Source: Gemmobacter nectariphilus DSM 15620 (GTDB lineage: Bacteria; Pseudomonadota; Alphaproteobacteria; Rhodobacterales; Rhodobacteraceae). Taken from it: a stretch of DNA of 64,000 bases. Numbering within the stretch: the stretch's first letter is position 1; each line of letters begins with the position of its first letter. The stretch spans positions 1-64,000 of the forward strand of contig NZ_AUCM01000013.1 of assembly GCF_000429765.1 (NCBI RefSeq), written 5' to 3'. Below, in pieces: positions 8,731 to 18,993 of this stretch. The position numbers and the translations under genes are program-made. The notes under the pieces are model-generated. The model searched no databases. It saw only the letters and a program-made list of their open reading frames with translations, and was not told the DNA's origin.

Positions 8731-8750
8731 GTATATTGCCGGTATACCGT
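8731..8750. promoter_or_regulatory. Candidate GntR/FCD operator
   Basis: A perfect 8-bp palindrome GGTATACC (8741-8748) lies in the 136-base spacer between the divergent hydantoinase and regulator genes. The following GTATACCGTC is repeated exactly before the VOC gene (9521-9530). TGTATACA-like palindromes are usual targets of FCD-type GntR repressors; the pairing with the adjacent regulator is inferred. Confidence 0.5.
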
Positions 8751-8830
8751 CACACAACCCCTTTTCAGCCGGCCTGCCAAGTGCATGATCAGGGGATGCC
8801 AACTTGGCCTGCTTATTGATCGGACTGTGC

Positions 8831-9484
8831 ATGACATCTTTGCACGAAACCAGCACCCTCGGCCAATCTGCCTATGAACAATTGCGCCGGATGATTCTCA
8901 GTGGCGGTCTGCCCGCGGGCACCCGGTTGCAGGAACAGGTGCTTGCCGAACAGCTGGGCGTCTCTCGCACCCCCGTGCGCGAGGCGATCGGCCGACTGAC
9001 CGCCGAAGGGCTGGTTGCGCGGCCCAATGGCGGCACCCCCGTGGTTCACAAGATAACGGTCGGTGAAATCATGGAAATCCTGCATGTGCGCAGGTTGCTG
9101 GAATGCGAAACCGCCCGGCAGGCCGCACATGGGCAGCCCCCGGTCGAACAATTGTTGGCCCTGCGTGCAAGGATCGACCGGTTCTTGCAGGGCGAGCGTC
9201 CCTCGGCCGAAGAGCATCTGGAGGTGGATGAACGCTTGCACGACCTGATCGCGGCCGCCTCGGGCTCGCAGCTTTTGCGCGAACTGGTGGGCTCGCTCAA
9301 GGTCAAGACGCGGATGTTCGACAACGGCTCGATCCCCGAACGCTTCGAGCCCGGCTGCCACGAACATATTGCCATCATCGATGCGATCCTGGCCCGGGAT
9401 CCGGCCCTGGCCGAGGCGCAGATGCGCAGCCATCTGGAAAACGCCCGCGCCGCCATTCTGGCCCATCTGGCGCGCCTTTTCTGA
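8831..9484 (+). CDS. GntR-family regulator, FadR/FCD subfamily
   Basis: 217 residues from the ATG at 8831; an in-frame start at 8804 would add nine unlikely residues. The N-terminal winged helix-turn-helix (residues about 8-72) carries LQEQVLAEQLGVSRTPVREA and LTAEGLVARP. The C-terminal FCD ligand domain shows LECETARQAA, DERLHDLIAAASG and the metal-site-like HEHIAIIDAIL with HLENAR near the end. FCD regulators usually repress catabolic genes and are released by a carboxylate ligand. It sits between the hydantoinase gene and the transport/catabolic operon, and the GTATACCGTC motif occurs before both, so it is the likely regulator of the island. Confidence 0.88.
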   Translation: MTSLHETSTLGQSAYEQLRRMILSGGLPAGTRLQEQVLAEQLGVSRTPVREAIGRLTAEGLVARPNGGTPVVHKITVGEIMEILHVRRLLECETARQAAHGQPPVEQLLALRARIDRFLQGERPSAEEHLEVDERLHDLIAAASGSQLLRELVGSLKVKTRMFDNGSIPERFEPGCHEHIAIIDAILARDPALAEAQMRSHLENARAAILAHLARLF

Positions 9485-9501
9485 ATCGGCGCCCTTGGTC
9501 G

Positions 9502-9530
9502 TTGACTTGGGATTTTTTGTGTATACCGTC
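9502..9530. promoter_or_regulatory. Candidate promoter with operator before the VOC gene
   Basis: TTGACT at 9502-9507 is followed by a T-rich stretch and GTATACCGTC at 9521-9530, the second copy of the putative GntR-family site. The TATACC there could serve as a -10, but the spacing of 14 bases is short, so the operator reading is firmer than the promoter reading. It lies in the 84-base gap between the regulator and the first gene of the transport operon. Confidence 0.4.
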
Positions 9531-9568
9531 TGCATCCATATCGAACACCGTTCGAGTCGGAGTGCCGA

Positions 9569-9964
9569 ATGTCCACACCCGCCCCCCCGTCACCCCCCGG
9601 TCCGGTCGAACTGGCCATCACCTTCCTGTATTACCGCGACCTGCCGCGGGCCTGCGCGTTCTATGAACGGGTGCTTGGCCTGACGCTGGCCATCGACCAG
9701 GGCTGGTCCAGGATCTACCGTATCGCCGGGCAGGCGCATGTCGGGCTGGTCGACGAGACCCGCGGGATGCACCGCGCCGCCGATCCCAAACCCGTGCAGA
9801 TCTGCATCCGTGTGCCTGACGTCGATGCCTGGCACGCCTGGGCCGCATCCCAGGGTGTCGATGGGCTGAGCGCGCCCCGCTCGTCCGAGGCGCTGCGCAT
9901 CCGCGCCTTCGTGTTCAACGACCCCGAAGGCTACCAGATCGAGGTGCAAAGCGCGCTCGACTGA
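9569..9964 (+). CDS. VOC-superfamily (glyoxalase/dioxygenase-like) protein
   Basis: 131 residues with two beta-alpha-beta-beta-beta modules: AITFLYYRDLPRACAFYERV and VLGLTLAIDQGW in the first half, then VQICIRVPDVDAWHAWAA and FVFNDPEGYQIEVQ in the second. The closing glutamate of YQIEVQ matches the usual VOC metal ligand, but the equivalent histidine near the N-terminus is not obvious. Members are lyases, isomerases or dioxygenases, so the reaction cannot be named. It is first in the run of same-strand genes to 19913 and likely acts on the imported substrate. Confidence 0.75.
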   Translation: MSTPAPPSPPGPVELAITFLYYRDLPRACAFYERVLGLTLAIDQGWSRIYRIAGQAHVGLVDETRGMHRAADPKPVQICIRVPDVDAWHAWAASQGVDGLSAPRSSEALRIRAFVFNDPEGYQIEVQSALD

Positions 9965-10017
9965 CCCGATCCAGAGGGCGACCAACGCCCCGTTCCGCCC
10001 CAGCAAGGAGATATGCG

Positions 10018-11577
10018 ATGACCACCCCACTTTTCCCGCTGCGCCGGCTGATGGCCACGGCCGCGCTGGCGCTGGCGCTTGGTACGGGCAGTGCCCTCGC
10101 CAAGGATCTGACCATCGGCCTGATCGCCGATGCCGTGCACCTCGACCCGCAGGCGGGCGAGGAACTGTCGTCGAACATCATGTTCTACCACATCTATGAC
10201 CCGCTGGTGCGCCGCAGCGCCGATCTGACGTTCGAACCCGGTCTGGCCGAAAGCTGGGCGCTGGTCGATGACGTGACCTGGCATTTCAAGCTGCGCCAGG
10301 GCGTCAGGTTCCACAATGGCAACACCCTGACCCCGCGCGACGTGGTCTTCACGCTGGAACGGCTCAAGGCCTCGCTGATGTCGACGCTGGGGCGCAACAT
10401 CGAAAGCTTCCGCGAGGTCGATGCCAGCACGGTCGAGATCAAGACCTTCAGGCCCTATGCCGTGCTGCCGAACGATCTGGCCGGCATCCTGATCCTGAAC
10501 GAGGCGCATGTGAAAGAGGTGGGCGAGGCGCAGGTCGATCTGCAGCCTGTCGGCACCGGCCCCTATCGCCTGGCGCAATGGACCAAGGAAGACCGCCTGG
10601 TGCTGGAGGCCTTCGACGAGTACTGGGCCGGCGCGCCAACCATCAAGACCGTCACCTTCCGCCCGATCACCAACCCGGCCACCCGCACGGCTGCCCTGCT
10701 GACCGGCGAAGTCGATATCGTGCAGGATCTGTCGGTGCGCGACGTGGAACGGGTCAAGCGCGAGGCGGACTATTCCGTCATCACCCGCCCCAGCCTGCTG
10801 AACCTGGTGCTGGCGCTGGATACGCGCGACAGATCGCCAACCATTCCGCTGGACGTCAACCCGATGAAGGATCGGCGCGTGCGCGAGGCGATCGCCCGCG
10901 CGATCGACGTCAACGCGATTCAGCGGGCCATCATGAACGGGCTGTCCACCCCGTCCGAGCAATATGTGCCGGCCACCCATCTGGGCTATCTGCCCGGCGC
11001 CAGCTTCCGCGAGATGTATCCGTTCGACGTGGCCCGCGCCAGGGAACTGATGGCCGAGGCAGGCCATGCCGGCGGCTTCAAGATGACGCTGGATGCGACC
11101 AACAACCGCTATGTGAACGATCAGCAGATTGCCCAGGCGCTGGCGCAGATGCTGGCGCAGATCGGCATCACGCTGGATCTGAACCTGATGCCGCGAGCCA
11201 ACTTCTTTGGCTATATCCGTGTGCCGTCGGACAATTCCTCGTTCATCATGTCGGGCTGGGATGTGCCGTCGGGCGATGCCGGGTCGATGTATGCGGCCAT
11301 GTTCCACACCCGGGGCATCCGCGACGGCTATGGTCAGGTCAACCGCGGCGCCTATTCCAACCCCGAGGTCGATGCGCTGATCATCGAGGCCGACAGCACA
11401 CCGGACGCGCAGCAGCGCCACGAGACGCTGCAAAAGGTCACCGAGATCCTGATGAAGGACATCCCGATGATCCCGGTGCATTACGAACAGGACATCTACG
11501 CCGCGCACAAGTCGGTCAAGTTCACGCCGCGCACCGACAAGTTCCTGTGGGCCTATGAAATGGACATCGACGGCTGA
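10018..11577 (+). CDS. ABC importer substrate-binding protein, SBP family 5 (peptide/nickel type)
   Basis: 519 residues. A good ribosome site (AAGGAG) precedes the ATG at 10018. An Ala-rich signal peptide (about residues 8-28, ending GSALA before KDLTIG) directs it to the periplasm. The body is a DppA/OppA-type cluster C fold: the FEPGLAESWALVDDVTWHFK entry, GVRFHNGNTLTPRDVVFTL, and VGTGPYRLAQW. It is the only binding protein here with a signal peptide and is followed by its two permeases and two ATPases. The family binds di- and oligopeptides, nickel chelates, opines or heterocycles; the genes downstream suggest a hydantoin- or ureide-like ligand. Confidence 0.92.
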   Translation: MTTPLFPLRRLMATAALALALGTGSALAKDLTIGLIADAVHLDPQAGEELSSNIMFYHIYDPLVRRSADLTFEPGLAESWALVDDVTWHFKLRQGVRFHNGNTLTPRDVVFTLERLKASLMSTLGRNIESFREVDASTVEIKTFRPYAVLPNDLAGILILNEAHVKEVGEAQVDLQPVGTGPYRLAQWTKEDRLVLEAFDEYWAGAPTIKTVTFRPITNPATRTAALLTGEVDIVQDLSVRDVERVKREADYSVITRPSLLNLVLALDTRDRSPTIPLDVNPMKDRRVREAIARAIDVNAIQRAIMNGLSTPSEQYVPATHLGYLPGASFREMYPFDVARARELMAEAGHAGGFKMTLDATNNRYVNDQQIAQALAQMLAQIGITLDLNLMPRANFFGYIRVPSDNSSFIMSGWDVPSGDAGSMYAAMFHTRGIRDGYGQVNRGAYSNPEVDALIIEADSTPDAQQRHETLQKVTEILMKDIPMIPVHYEQDIYAAHKSVKFTPRTDKFLWAYEMDIDG

Positions 11578-11633
11578 TCGCCTGTCGGGCGGGGGCAACT
11601 GCCCCCGTCGCTTTTCCCGAACGGAATCCCCTG

Positions 11634-12599
11634 ATGTTCGCCTATACCGTCAAACGGCTGTTCCAGATGCTTTTCGTGCTCTGGGCAGTGTCGGTGCTGG
11701 TCTTTCTGATGATGAGCTTCACCGGCGACCCGGTCTATATGGTCGTGCGTATCGACGCGACCGATGCCGAGGTGGAAAACGCCCGCCGCATCCTGGGGCT
11801 GGATCGGTCCTTGCCCGAACAATACTGGTTCTTCCTGACGAACCTGATGCAGGGCGAGTTCGGCAATTCCTATGTCTTTCGCCAGCCTGCGCTGGATCTG
11901 ATTGTCGAACGCCTGCCGGCCACGCTGGAAATCGTGCTGGTCGCCATGGCGATCGCCGCCATCGTGGCCATTCCGCTGGGCGTCTTTGCAGGGGCGAACC
12001 CCGGGCATCCGGTCAGCCGCTTCATCATGTCGGGCTCGCTGCTAGGCATTTCCTTGCCGGGGTTCTGGGTGGGGATGATGCTGATCTATGTCCTGGCGGT
12101 CGAACTGCGGCTGTTCCCCTCGTCGGGCCGGGGCGAGACGCTGGAATTCCTGGGCATCCGCACATCGTTGCTGACGGCGAACGGCTGGCATCACATCCTG
12201 TTGCCAGCCATCACGCTGTCCTTTGGCACCACGGCCATCATCTTGCGCATCACCCGCGCCGGCATGATGGAGGTGATGCGCCAGGACTACATCCGCTTTG
12301 CCCGCGCCAAGGGCGCATCGCGGCGCGGCGTGCTGTATGGGCACGGGCTGCGCAACGGGATGATCCCGGTGGTCACGATCTTTGGCCTGCAACTGGGCGA
12401 TCTGATCGCCTTTGCCACCATCACCGAAACCATCTTTGCCTGGCCCGGCATGGGCAAGCTGCTGATCGACAGCATCTACCGCGCCGACCGGCCGGTGATC
12501 GTGGTCTATCTGATGCTGGTGGCCCTGATCTTTGTGGTGGTCAATTTCGTCGTCGATCTGCTTTACACCATGATCGACCCGCGCATCACGGTGAAATAG
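11634..12599 (+). CDS. ABC importer permease, DppB/OppB type
   Basis: 321 residues with six predicted membrane segments, the first at about residues 10-30. The N-terminal MFAYTVKRLFQMLFVLWAVS is typical of DppB-like permeases, as is the cytoplasmic coupling loop RQDYIRFARAKGASRRGVLY. It forms the heterodimeric channel with the next gene. Its stop TAG is directly followed by the ATG of the next gene, with no gap. Confidence 0.92.
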   Translation: MFAYTVKRLFQMLFVLWAVSVLVFLMMSFTGDPVYMVVRIDATDAEVENARRILGLDRSLPEQYWFFLTNLMQGEFGNSYVFRQPALDLIVERLPATLEIVLVAMAIAAIVAIPLGVFAGANPGHPVSRFIMSGSLLGISLPGFWVGMMLIYVLAVELRLFPSSGRGETLEFLGIRTSLLTANGWHHILLPAITLSFGTTAIILRITRAGMMEVMRQDYIRFARAKGASRRGVLYGHGLRNGMIPVVTIFGLQLGDLIAFATITETIFAWPGMGKLLIDSIYRADRPVIVVYLMLVALIFVVVNFVVDLLYTMIDPRITVK

Positions 12600-13475
12600 A
12601 TGGCGGCTACGTTCCTGAAATCGCAGTTTGTCTTCAACTGGCGGCGCAATCCGCCGGCCATTCTGGGCACGCTGATCCTTGTGGTCTGCACGGGGCTGGT
12701 GGTGTTCGGCCCGTTTCTGGTGCGCCAGAACCCCTATGACCTGACGCAACTCAACCTGATGGACAGCTTCCTGCCCCCCGCCTGGCTGGATGGGGGCAAC
12801 CCCGCCTATCTGCTGGGCACCGACGGGCAGGGGCGCGATCTGGTGGCGGCCATCGTCCATGGCGCCCGCATTTCGGCCCTGATCGGCCTGTCGGCCATGG
12901 CGCTGGCCTGCACCATCGGCACCACGCTGGGGCTGATCGCGGGGTTCTATGGCGGGCGGGTGGATGCGCTGATCATGCGGGTGGCCGATGTGCAGCTGTC
13001 GTTCCCGTCGATGCTGATCGCGCTGTTCCTGATGTCGGCCTTTGGCACCGGCATCGACAAGGTGCTGATCGCGCTGACCGCTGTCGGCTGGGTGGTCTAT
13101 GCCCGCACCGTGCGCGGATCCACCCTGGGCGAGGTGCAGAAGGAATATGTGCAGGCCGCCCGCGTTGCCGGTCTGTCGAACGCGCGGATCATCGTGAAGC
13201 ACGTCCTGCCCAACGTGCTGACCCCGCTGATCGTGATTGCCACCGTTCAGGTCGGCACCTTCATCCTGATCGAGGCCTCGTTGTCCTTTCTGGGCGTCGG
13301 TGTGCCGATCACCCAGCCGTCGCTTGGGCTGCTGATCAAGAACGGGTTCGACGTGCTGTTCTCGGGCCTGTGGTGGACCTCGGTGTTTCCGGGTCTGATG
13401 ATCATGGCCATGGTGTTCGGCATCAACCTGCTGGGCGATTTCCTGCGCGACGAACTGAATCCGAGGTTGAAATGA
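12600..13475 (+). CDS. ABC importer permease, DppC/OppC type
   Basis: 291 residues. After a short cytosolic N-terminus there is the DppC-like membrane region with LLGTDGQGRDLVAAIVHGAR, then the coupling loop VQAARVAGLSNARIIVKHVL. It pairs with the preceding permease. The ATG immediately follows the upstream TAG, and its own end overlaps the ATPase start, so the genes are translationally coupled. Confidence 0.92.
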   Translation: MAATFLKSQFVFNWRRNPPAILGTLILVVCTGLVVFGPFLVRQNPYDLTQLNLMDSFLPPAWLDGGNPAYLLGTDGQGRDLVAAIVHGARISALIGLSAMALACTIGTTLGLIAGFYGGRVDALIMRVADVQLSFPSMLIALFLMSAFGTGIDKVLIALTAVGWVVYARTVRGSTLGEVQKEYVQAARVAGLSNARIIVKHVLPNVLTPLIVIATVQVGTFILIEASLSFLGVGVPITQPSLGLLIKNGFDVLFSGLWWTSVFPGLMIMAMVFGINLLGDFLRDELNPRLK

Positions 13476-14451
13476 CCGCGCCCCTTCTGTCGGTCCGCGA
13501 CCTGCGGACATGGTTTCACACCTTTGCCGGAACGGTAAAGGCGGTGAACGGCGTCAGCTTCGATCTGGCCCCCGGTGAGGTGATGGGGCTGGTGGGCGAA
13601 TCCGGGGGCGGCAAGTCGGTGGTCGGCTTTTCCATCCTTGGCCTGATCGACCCGCCGGGCCGGATCGAGGGCGGGCAGATCCTGTTCAACGGCGAAGACC
13701 TTGCCAGCGCCAGCGAGGATCGCCTGCGCCGCATCCGCGGGCGCGAGATCGGGATGGTGTTTCAGGACCCGATGACATCATTGAACCCGGTGCAGACCGT
13801 GGGCGCCCAGATGGACGAGGTGCTGCGCCTGCACACCGATCTGGATGCCGCCGCCCGCAAGGCGCGCTGCATCGAGATGCTGGAAAGCGTGGGGATCAGT
13901 CAGGCGGCCGATCGCCTGCGCGCCTATCCGCATCAGTTCTCCGGCGGGATGCGCCAGCGTGTGGTGATTGCCATTGCGATGCTGGCCCGCCCGCGCCTGC
14001 TGATCGCGGATGAACCCACCACCGCGCTTGACGTGACCATCCAGGCGCAGATCCTGCGCCTGATGCGCCGCCGGATCGCCGAGGATGGCGCCTCGATGAT
14101 CCTTGTGACGCATGACCTGGCCGTGGTGGCCGAAATGGTGGACCGGGTGACGGTGCTGTATTGCGGCAAGGTGGTGGAAAGCGGCCCGGTGCGACAGGTG
14201 ATCGACACGCCCGCGCATCCCTATACGCGCGGTCTGATCGATTCCATTCCCAACCCCGCGCATCGGCTGCCGCGGCTCAAGCAGATCCCCGGCACGGTGC
14301 CCGATGTGCGCGCCCTGCCGGCCGGCTGCGCCTTTCGCGCCCGCTGCCCGCGCGCGCAGGCGATCTGCGCCACCGACGCGCCGGCCTTGCGCCCGCACCG
14401 GGGGGAACAATCCGCCGCCTGCCATTTCCCCGTCGCCCCCGGAGAGCCCGC

Positions 14452-14455
<4 letters not shown>
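13472..14455 (+). CDS. ABC importer ATPase, DppD/OppD type
   Basis: 327 residues. Walker [10 protein letters not shown]-loop [10 protein letters not shown], signature FSGGMRQR, Walker [13 protein letters not shown] and H-loop VTHD are all present. The C-terminal oligopeptide domain carries the [14 protein letters not shown] cysteine pattern common to DppD/OppD, which in some homologues holds an iron-sulfur cluster. The ATG overlaps the upstream stop (ATGA). It forms a heterodimer with the next ATPase. Confidence 0.93.
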
Positions 14456-15467
<1,012 letters not shown>

Positions 15468-15471
<4 letters not shown>

Positions 15472-16901
15472 TAACCTTGCTGCAAGCCCGCCTGCCGCTG
15501 CGCGATCCGCATGACTGCACCGACGGGGCGGATGAGCTGTGCCTCTACGAGGCATTCTTTGACACGCTGGTCCGGCGCGATGGCACCGGCTATGCCCCCC
15601 GGCTGGCCACATCCTGGACGGTCTCGCCCGATGCCCGGACCTGGCGGTTCACGCTGCGCGGCGGGGTGCGGTTCCATGATGGCACGGTCTGCGACGCCGC
15701 CGCCGTCTGTGCCTCGCTGATGCGGATGGCGCGGCCCGACAAGGGCTACACGCTGGGCGCGCCGGGGGTCTGGGCGCAGTATCTGGGCGATGCGCGGATC
15801 ACCGCGCCCGACGGGCAGACGGTTCAGATTGCGCTGTCGCACCCGATGGCCGATCTGCCCGATGTGCTGGTGCAGGGCTATATCGTGGCGCCATCCTCGG
15901 TCGCGGATCTCGAGGCAGGGGTGACGACGCGCCCTGTCGGGACCGGGCCTTACCGCCTGACCGCCATGGGCAAGGACTGGATCGAGGCCGAAGCCGTGGC
16001 GCATTTCGCCGGCACCCCCGCCAGTGCGCGCATCCGCTGGCAGGCCGAACCCGACCCTGCGCGCCGGCTGGCCGCGGTGCAGGACGGGCGCGCCCATCTG
16101 GCGGCGGCGCTGGACTATCGCGCCTCGCAGGGGCTGGGCCCGGATTGCACGCGGCTGGAAACCCTGTCGCCGGTGGCGATCATCTATCTTCTGAATGCCG
16201 CGCATGGCCCGCTGGCCGATGCGCGGGTGCGGCTGGCGCTGGCCCTTGCGGTGGATCGTGAGGCCTTGATCGGTGCTGCAGTCCATGGCGGCGCCCGTCC
16301 GCTGCACGGCTTTGTCAGCCCGCTGCATTTCGGCGCGGGCACCGCCCCGGCACCTGCCCGCGACCTGTCGGCTGCCCGTGCGCTGTTGGCCAAGGCAGGC
16401 TACCCCGATGGCCTGACGCTGGGCCTTGACTGCCCCACCCGCCTGCCGGACGAGGCCGAGCGGCTGACCGCCGCGCTGGCCGGCCAGCTGGCCGAAATCG
16501 GCGTCACGCTGGATGTGCATATCCACCCCGAGCGCGAGGACTATGCCCATATGGTCCGGCGCAAGGAGATCCGCGATCTGTGCGTGTTCGATTCCAGCCC
16601 GCTGTCGACCTTCCGCGTGCTTCATGAAAAGATCGATGCCCGCATCGCGGGTTCCTGGTGGGAAGGCTATCATAACCCCAAGGTCGAAGCCCTGATCGAC
16701 CAGGGCCGCGCCACCACCGACGATGCTGCCCGCGCCGCGATCTATGCCCGGGCCTATGCGCTGATGCAGGCCGATCCGCCGTGGCTGACGCTGTATAATC
16801 CGATCAAGATCACGGGTCTGCGCGGGCGCCATCCGGGCTTTGCCCTGCCGGTGGATGCCGTGATCCGCGTGGCCGATCTGCCTCAGCTCGGGGGGCTATG
16901 A
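15468..16901 (+). CDS. SBP family 5 protein lacking a signal peptide
   Basis: 477 residues of the same family as the binding protein at 10018. The core is readable from LYEAFFDTLVRRDGTGYAPR through the GGVRFHDGTVCDAAAVCASL block to VGTGPYRLTAMG and the C-terminal YNPIKITGLRGRHPG. It begins directly with MITLLQARLPLRDPH, the mature N-terminal strand of such proteins, with no hydrophobic leader. The ATGA overlap with the ATPase stop fixes the start. It therefore appears cytosolic unless exported in some unusual way. Possible roles are an intracellular ligand sensor or chaperone, or a gene whose leader was lost when it was fused into the operon. Confidence 0.85.
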
Positions 16902-18328
16902 TGGACCTGCTGATCACCAATGCCACGATCCTGACCATGGACCCGGCCCGCCGCGTGATCGACCGTGGCGCGGTTGCGGTCAAGGATGGCCGGATCGCGG
17001 CCATCGGCCCGGCCGCCAACTTGCCGCAGACCGCCGCACAGGTGATTGACGCAGGGGGCAACGTGTTGATGCCGGGCCTGATCGACGTGCATGCCCACGC
17101 GGGCCACGGGCTGATCAAGACCATGGGCATGGACACCGGCAACCGCTGGGAAGAGATCTGCGGCGAGGTTTATACGGTTGCCTCGCCCCCCTCGTTCTGG
17201 CGGGCCGAGGCCCGGCTTGCCTCGCTGGAGCGGTTGCGCTTTGGCGTGACCTGTGGCGTGTCGCTGCTGGGCGGGGGCGATACCATCATGCGGACGGACC
17301 GGCCCGACCATGGCACGGCGCATTGCGAGGGCGTGGCCAGCATCGGCACCCGCAGCGTTGTGGCCGTGGGGCCAACCCGCGCGCCGCATCCGCGCATCTA
17401 TGGCGACGATGGAAACCGCTATCCTGTCAGCTTCGACGACCAGCTGGCCACCTGCCGCGCGCTGATCGACCGGCATCATGGCCGCGATGGCATCCAGATG
17501 GCGCTGCTCTATCCGGTGCTGCGCGACGAACATCAGGCCGGGATGACCTTTGCGGATTATGCCACGGCCGTGCATCAGGCGCAGGCGACACGCGCCCTGT
17601 CGCGGGATCTGGGGGTGCTGTTCACCCAGGATGGCCACGAAGGCGGATCGGTGCGCCGGGCAGAGGCGCTTGGTCTGCTGGGGCCCGATGCGCTGCTCTC
17701 GCATGCCATCAACCTGCATGACGATGAAATCGGGATCTGCGCCGAAACCGATACCCGGATCGCGCACAACCCGTCGGCCATTGCCTCGATCCGGGGGCGC
17801 TGCCCGGTGATCGAGCTGCGCGCAGCCGGGGTCACGGTGGCGCTTGGGTCGGATGCCACGGCGCCGGACCGCTCGTCCGACATGTTCCGCCACATCCAGC
17901 AGGCCATGCACTATCATCGCCGCCATTTCCGCGACGCCTCTGTCCTGCCGCCGGGCGAGGCGCTGGCCATGGCCACCATTGATGCCGCCCGCGCCATTGG
18001 CATGGACGACCGCATCGGGTCGCTGGAGGTGGGCAAGGAGGCGGACATGATCCTGATCGACATGCACCGCCCGCATCTTTACCCGCTGAACATGCCCGCC
18101 TATCGCGTGCCCTGCTTTGCCAATGGCAACGATGTCGATACCGTCGTCGTGGCCGGCCGGGTGCTGATGCAAGGCGGGCGCCCGCTGCATGTCGATGCCG
18201 CCCGCGTCCTGGCCGAGGCACAGGCCGAGGCCGAGGCGATGATCGCGCGCATCGGCGGGCAGGCCGATCTGGCACTTCCCCCAGGGTTCTGGGGTCAACC
18301 CCTTGTGCGCAAAGGGCAGCACGCATGA
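16898..18328 (+). CDS. Amidohydrolase, AtzA/TrzA/SsnA-like
   Basis: 476 residues. Members of this branch deaminate or dechlorinate N-heterocycles (8-oxoguanine, cytosine, triazines, methylthioadenosine). The metal ligands HAH in PGLIDVHAHAGHG, the histidines in TQDGHEGGS and LLSHAINL, and the aspartate of LGSDATAPDRS are present. The closing GSLEVGKEADMILIDM is the usual C-terminal sandwich strand. The start ATGATG overlaps the previous stop. It follows the leaderless binding protein and precedes the racemase-like gene, implying a hydrolytic or deaminating step in the same pathway. The substrate is not deducible. Confidence 0.88.
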   Translation: MMDLLITNATILTMDPARRVIDRGAVAVKDGRIAAIGPAANLPQTAAQVIDAGGNVLMPGLIDVHAHAGHGLIKTMGMDTGNRWEEICGEVYTVASPPSFWRAEARLASLERLRFGVTCGVSLLGGGDTIMRTDRPDHGTAHCEGVASIGTRSVVAVGPTRAPHPRIYGDDGNRYPVSFDDQLATCRALIDRHHGRDGIQMALLYPVLRDEHQAGMTFADYATAVHQAQATRALSRDLGVLFTQDGHEGGSVRRAEALGLLGPDALLSHAINLHDDEIGICAETDTRIAHNPSAIASIRGRCPVIELRAAGVTVALGSDATAPDRSSDMFRHIQQAMHYHRRHFRDASVLPPGEALAMATIDAARAIGMDDRIGSLEVGKEADMILIDMHRPHLYPLNMPAYRVPCFANGNDVDTVVVAGRVLMQGGRPLHVDAARVLAEAQAEAEAMIARIGGQADLALPPGFWGQPLVRKGQHA

Positions 18329-18993
18329 CCATTCATATCCTCAACCCCAATTCCAGCGCCCATGTCACCGCCGGGATCGACCGGGCGATTGATCCGATGC
18401 GCGCGGCCAGCCCCGTTGCGATCCAGTGCCACAGCCTGGCCGAAGGCCCGCCGGGGATCGAGACGCAGGCCCATGTCGATGGTGTCGTCGGCCCCCTGCT
18501 GGCGCAGGCGCGCGGGCTGGAATCGGGGGCTTCGGCCTTTGTCGTCGCCTGTTTCTCGGATCCCGGCCTTGCCGCGCTGCGCGAGCAAAGCGCGCGGCCC
18601 GTTCTGGGCATTGCGGAATCGGCCGTGCTGACGGCGATGACCATGGGGCAGCGGTTCGGCATCATCTCGATCCTGTCGCGGTCGATCCCGCGGCACATGC
18701 GCTATCTGGGCGCCATGGGGGTGATGGACCGGCTGGCCGCCGATCTGCCGCTGGAACTGGGCGTGGCCGAGCTTGCCAGCCGCGAACGCACCTGGGACCG
18801 GCTGGTTGCCGTGGGCCGCGATCTGACCCGGCATGGTGCCGAAGTGCTGATCCTGGGCTGCGCCGGCATGGCCGACTATCGCGCCGACCTTGCGGCCGAA
18901 CTGCGCCGCCCGGTGATCGACCCCTCGCAGGCCGCCTGTGCCATGGCCATCGGCCGCGTGGCATTGGCCCAGACCGAAGGACTGCGCGCATGA
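18325..18993 (+). CDS. Asp/Glu/hydantoin racemase family protein
   Basis: 222 residues with the N-terminal signature MTIHILNPNSSAHVTAGI of hydantoin racemases. The two catalytic cysteines of this fold are in VVACFSDPG (about residue 75) and ILGCAGMADY (about residue 180). These enzymes racemise 5-substituted hydantoins, or related arylmalonate or allantoin substrates, by a two-base mechanism. The start overlaps the amidohydrolase stop (ATGA). Together with the hydantoinase-type gene at 7282 it is the strongest clue to a cyclic-ureide substrate. Other family members act on maleate or allantoin, so the reaction is inferred. Confidence 0.85.
   Translation: MTIHILNPNSSAHVTAGIDRAIDPMRAASPVAIQCHSLAEGPPGIETQAHVDGVVGPLLAQARGLESGASAFVVACFSDPGLAALREQSARPVLGIAESAVLTAMTMGQRFGIISILSRSIPRHMRYLGAMGVMDRLAADLPLELGVAELASRERTWDRLVAVGRDLTRHGAEVLILGCAGMADYRADLAAELRRPVIDPSQAACAMAIGRVALAQTEGLRA

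Noticed and set aside
9931-11598. 555-codon minus-strand open frame
   Set aside because: Antisense shadow of the SBP gene at 10018, whose signal peptide, motifs and ribosome site are clear.
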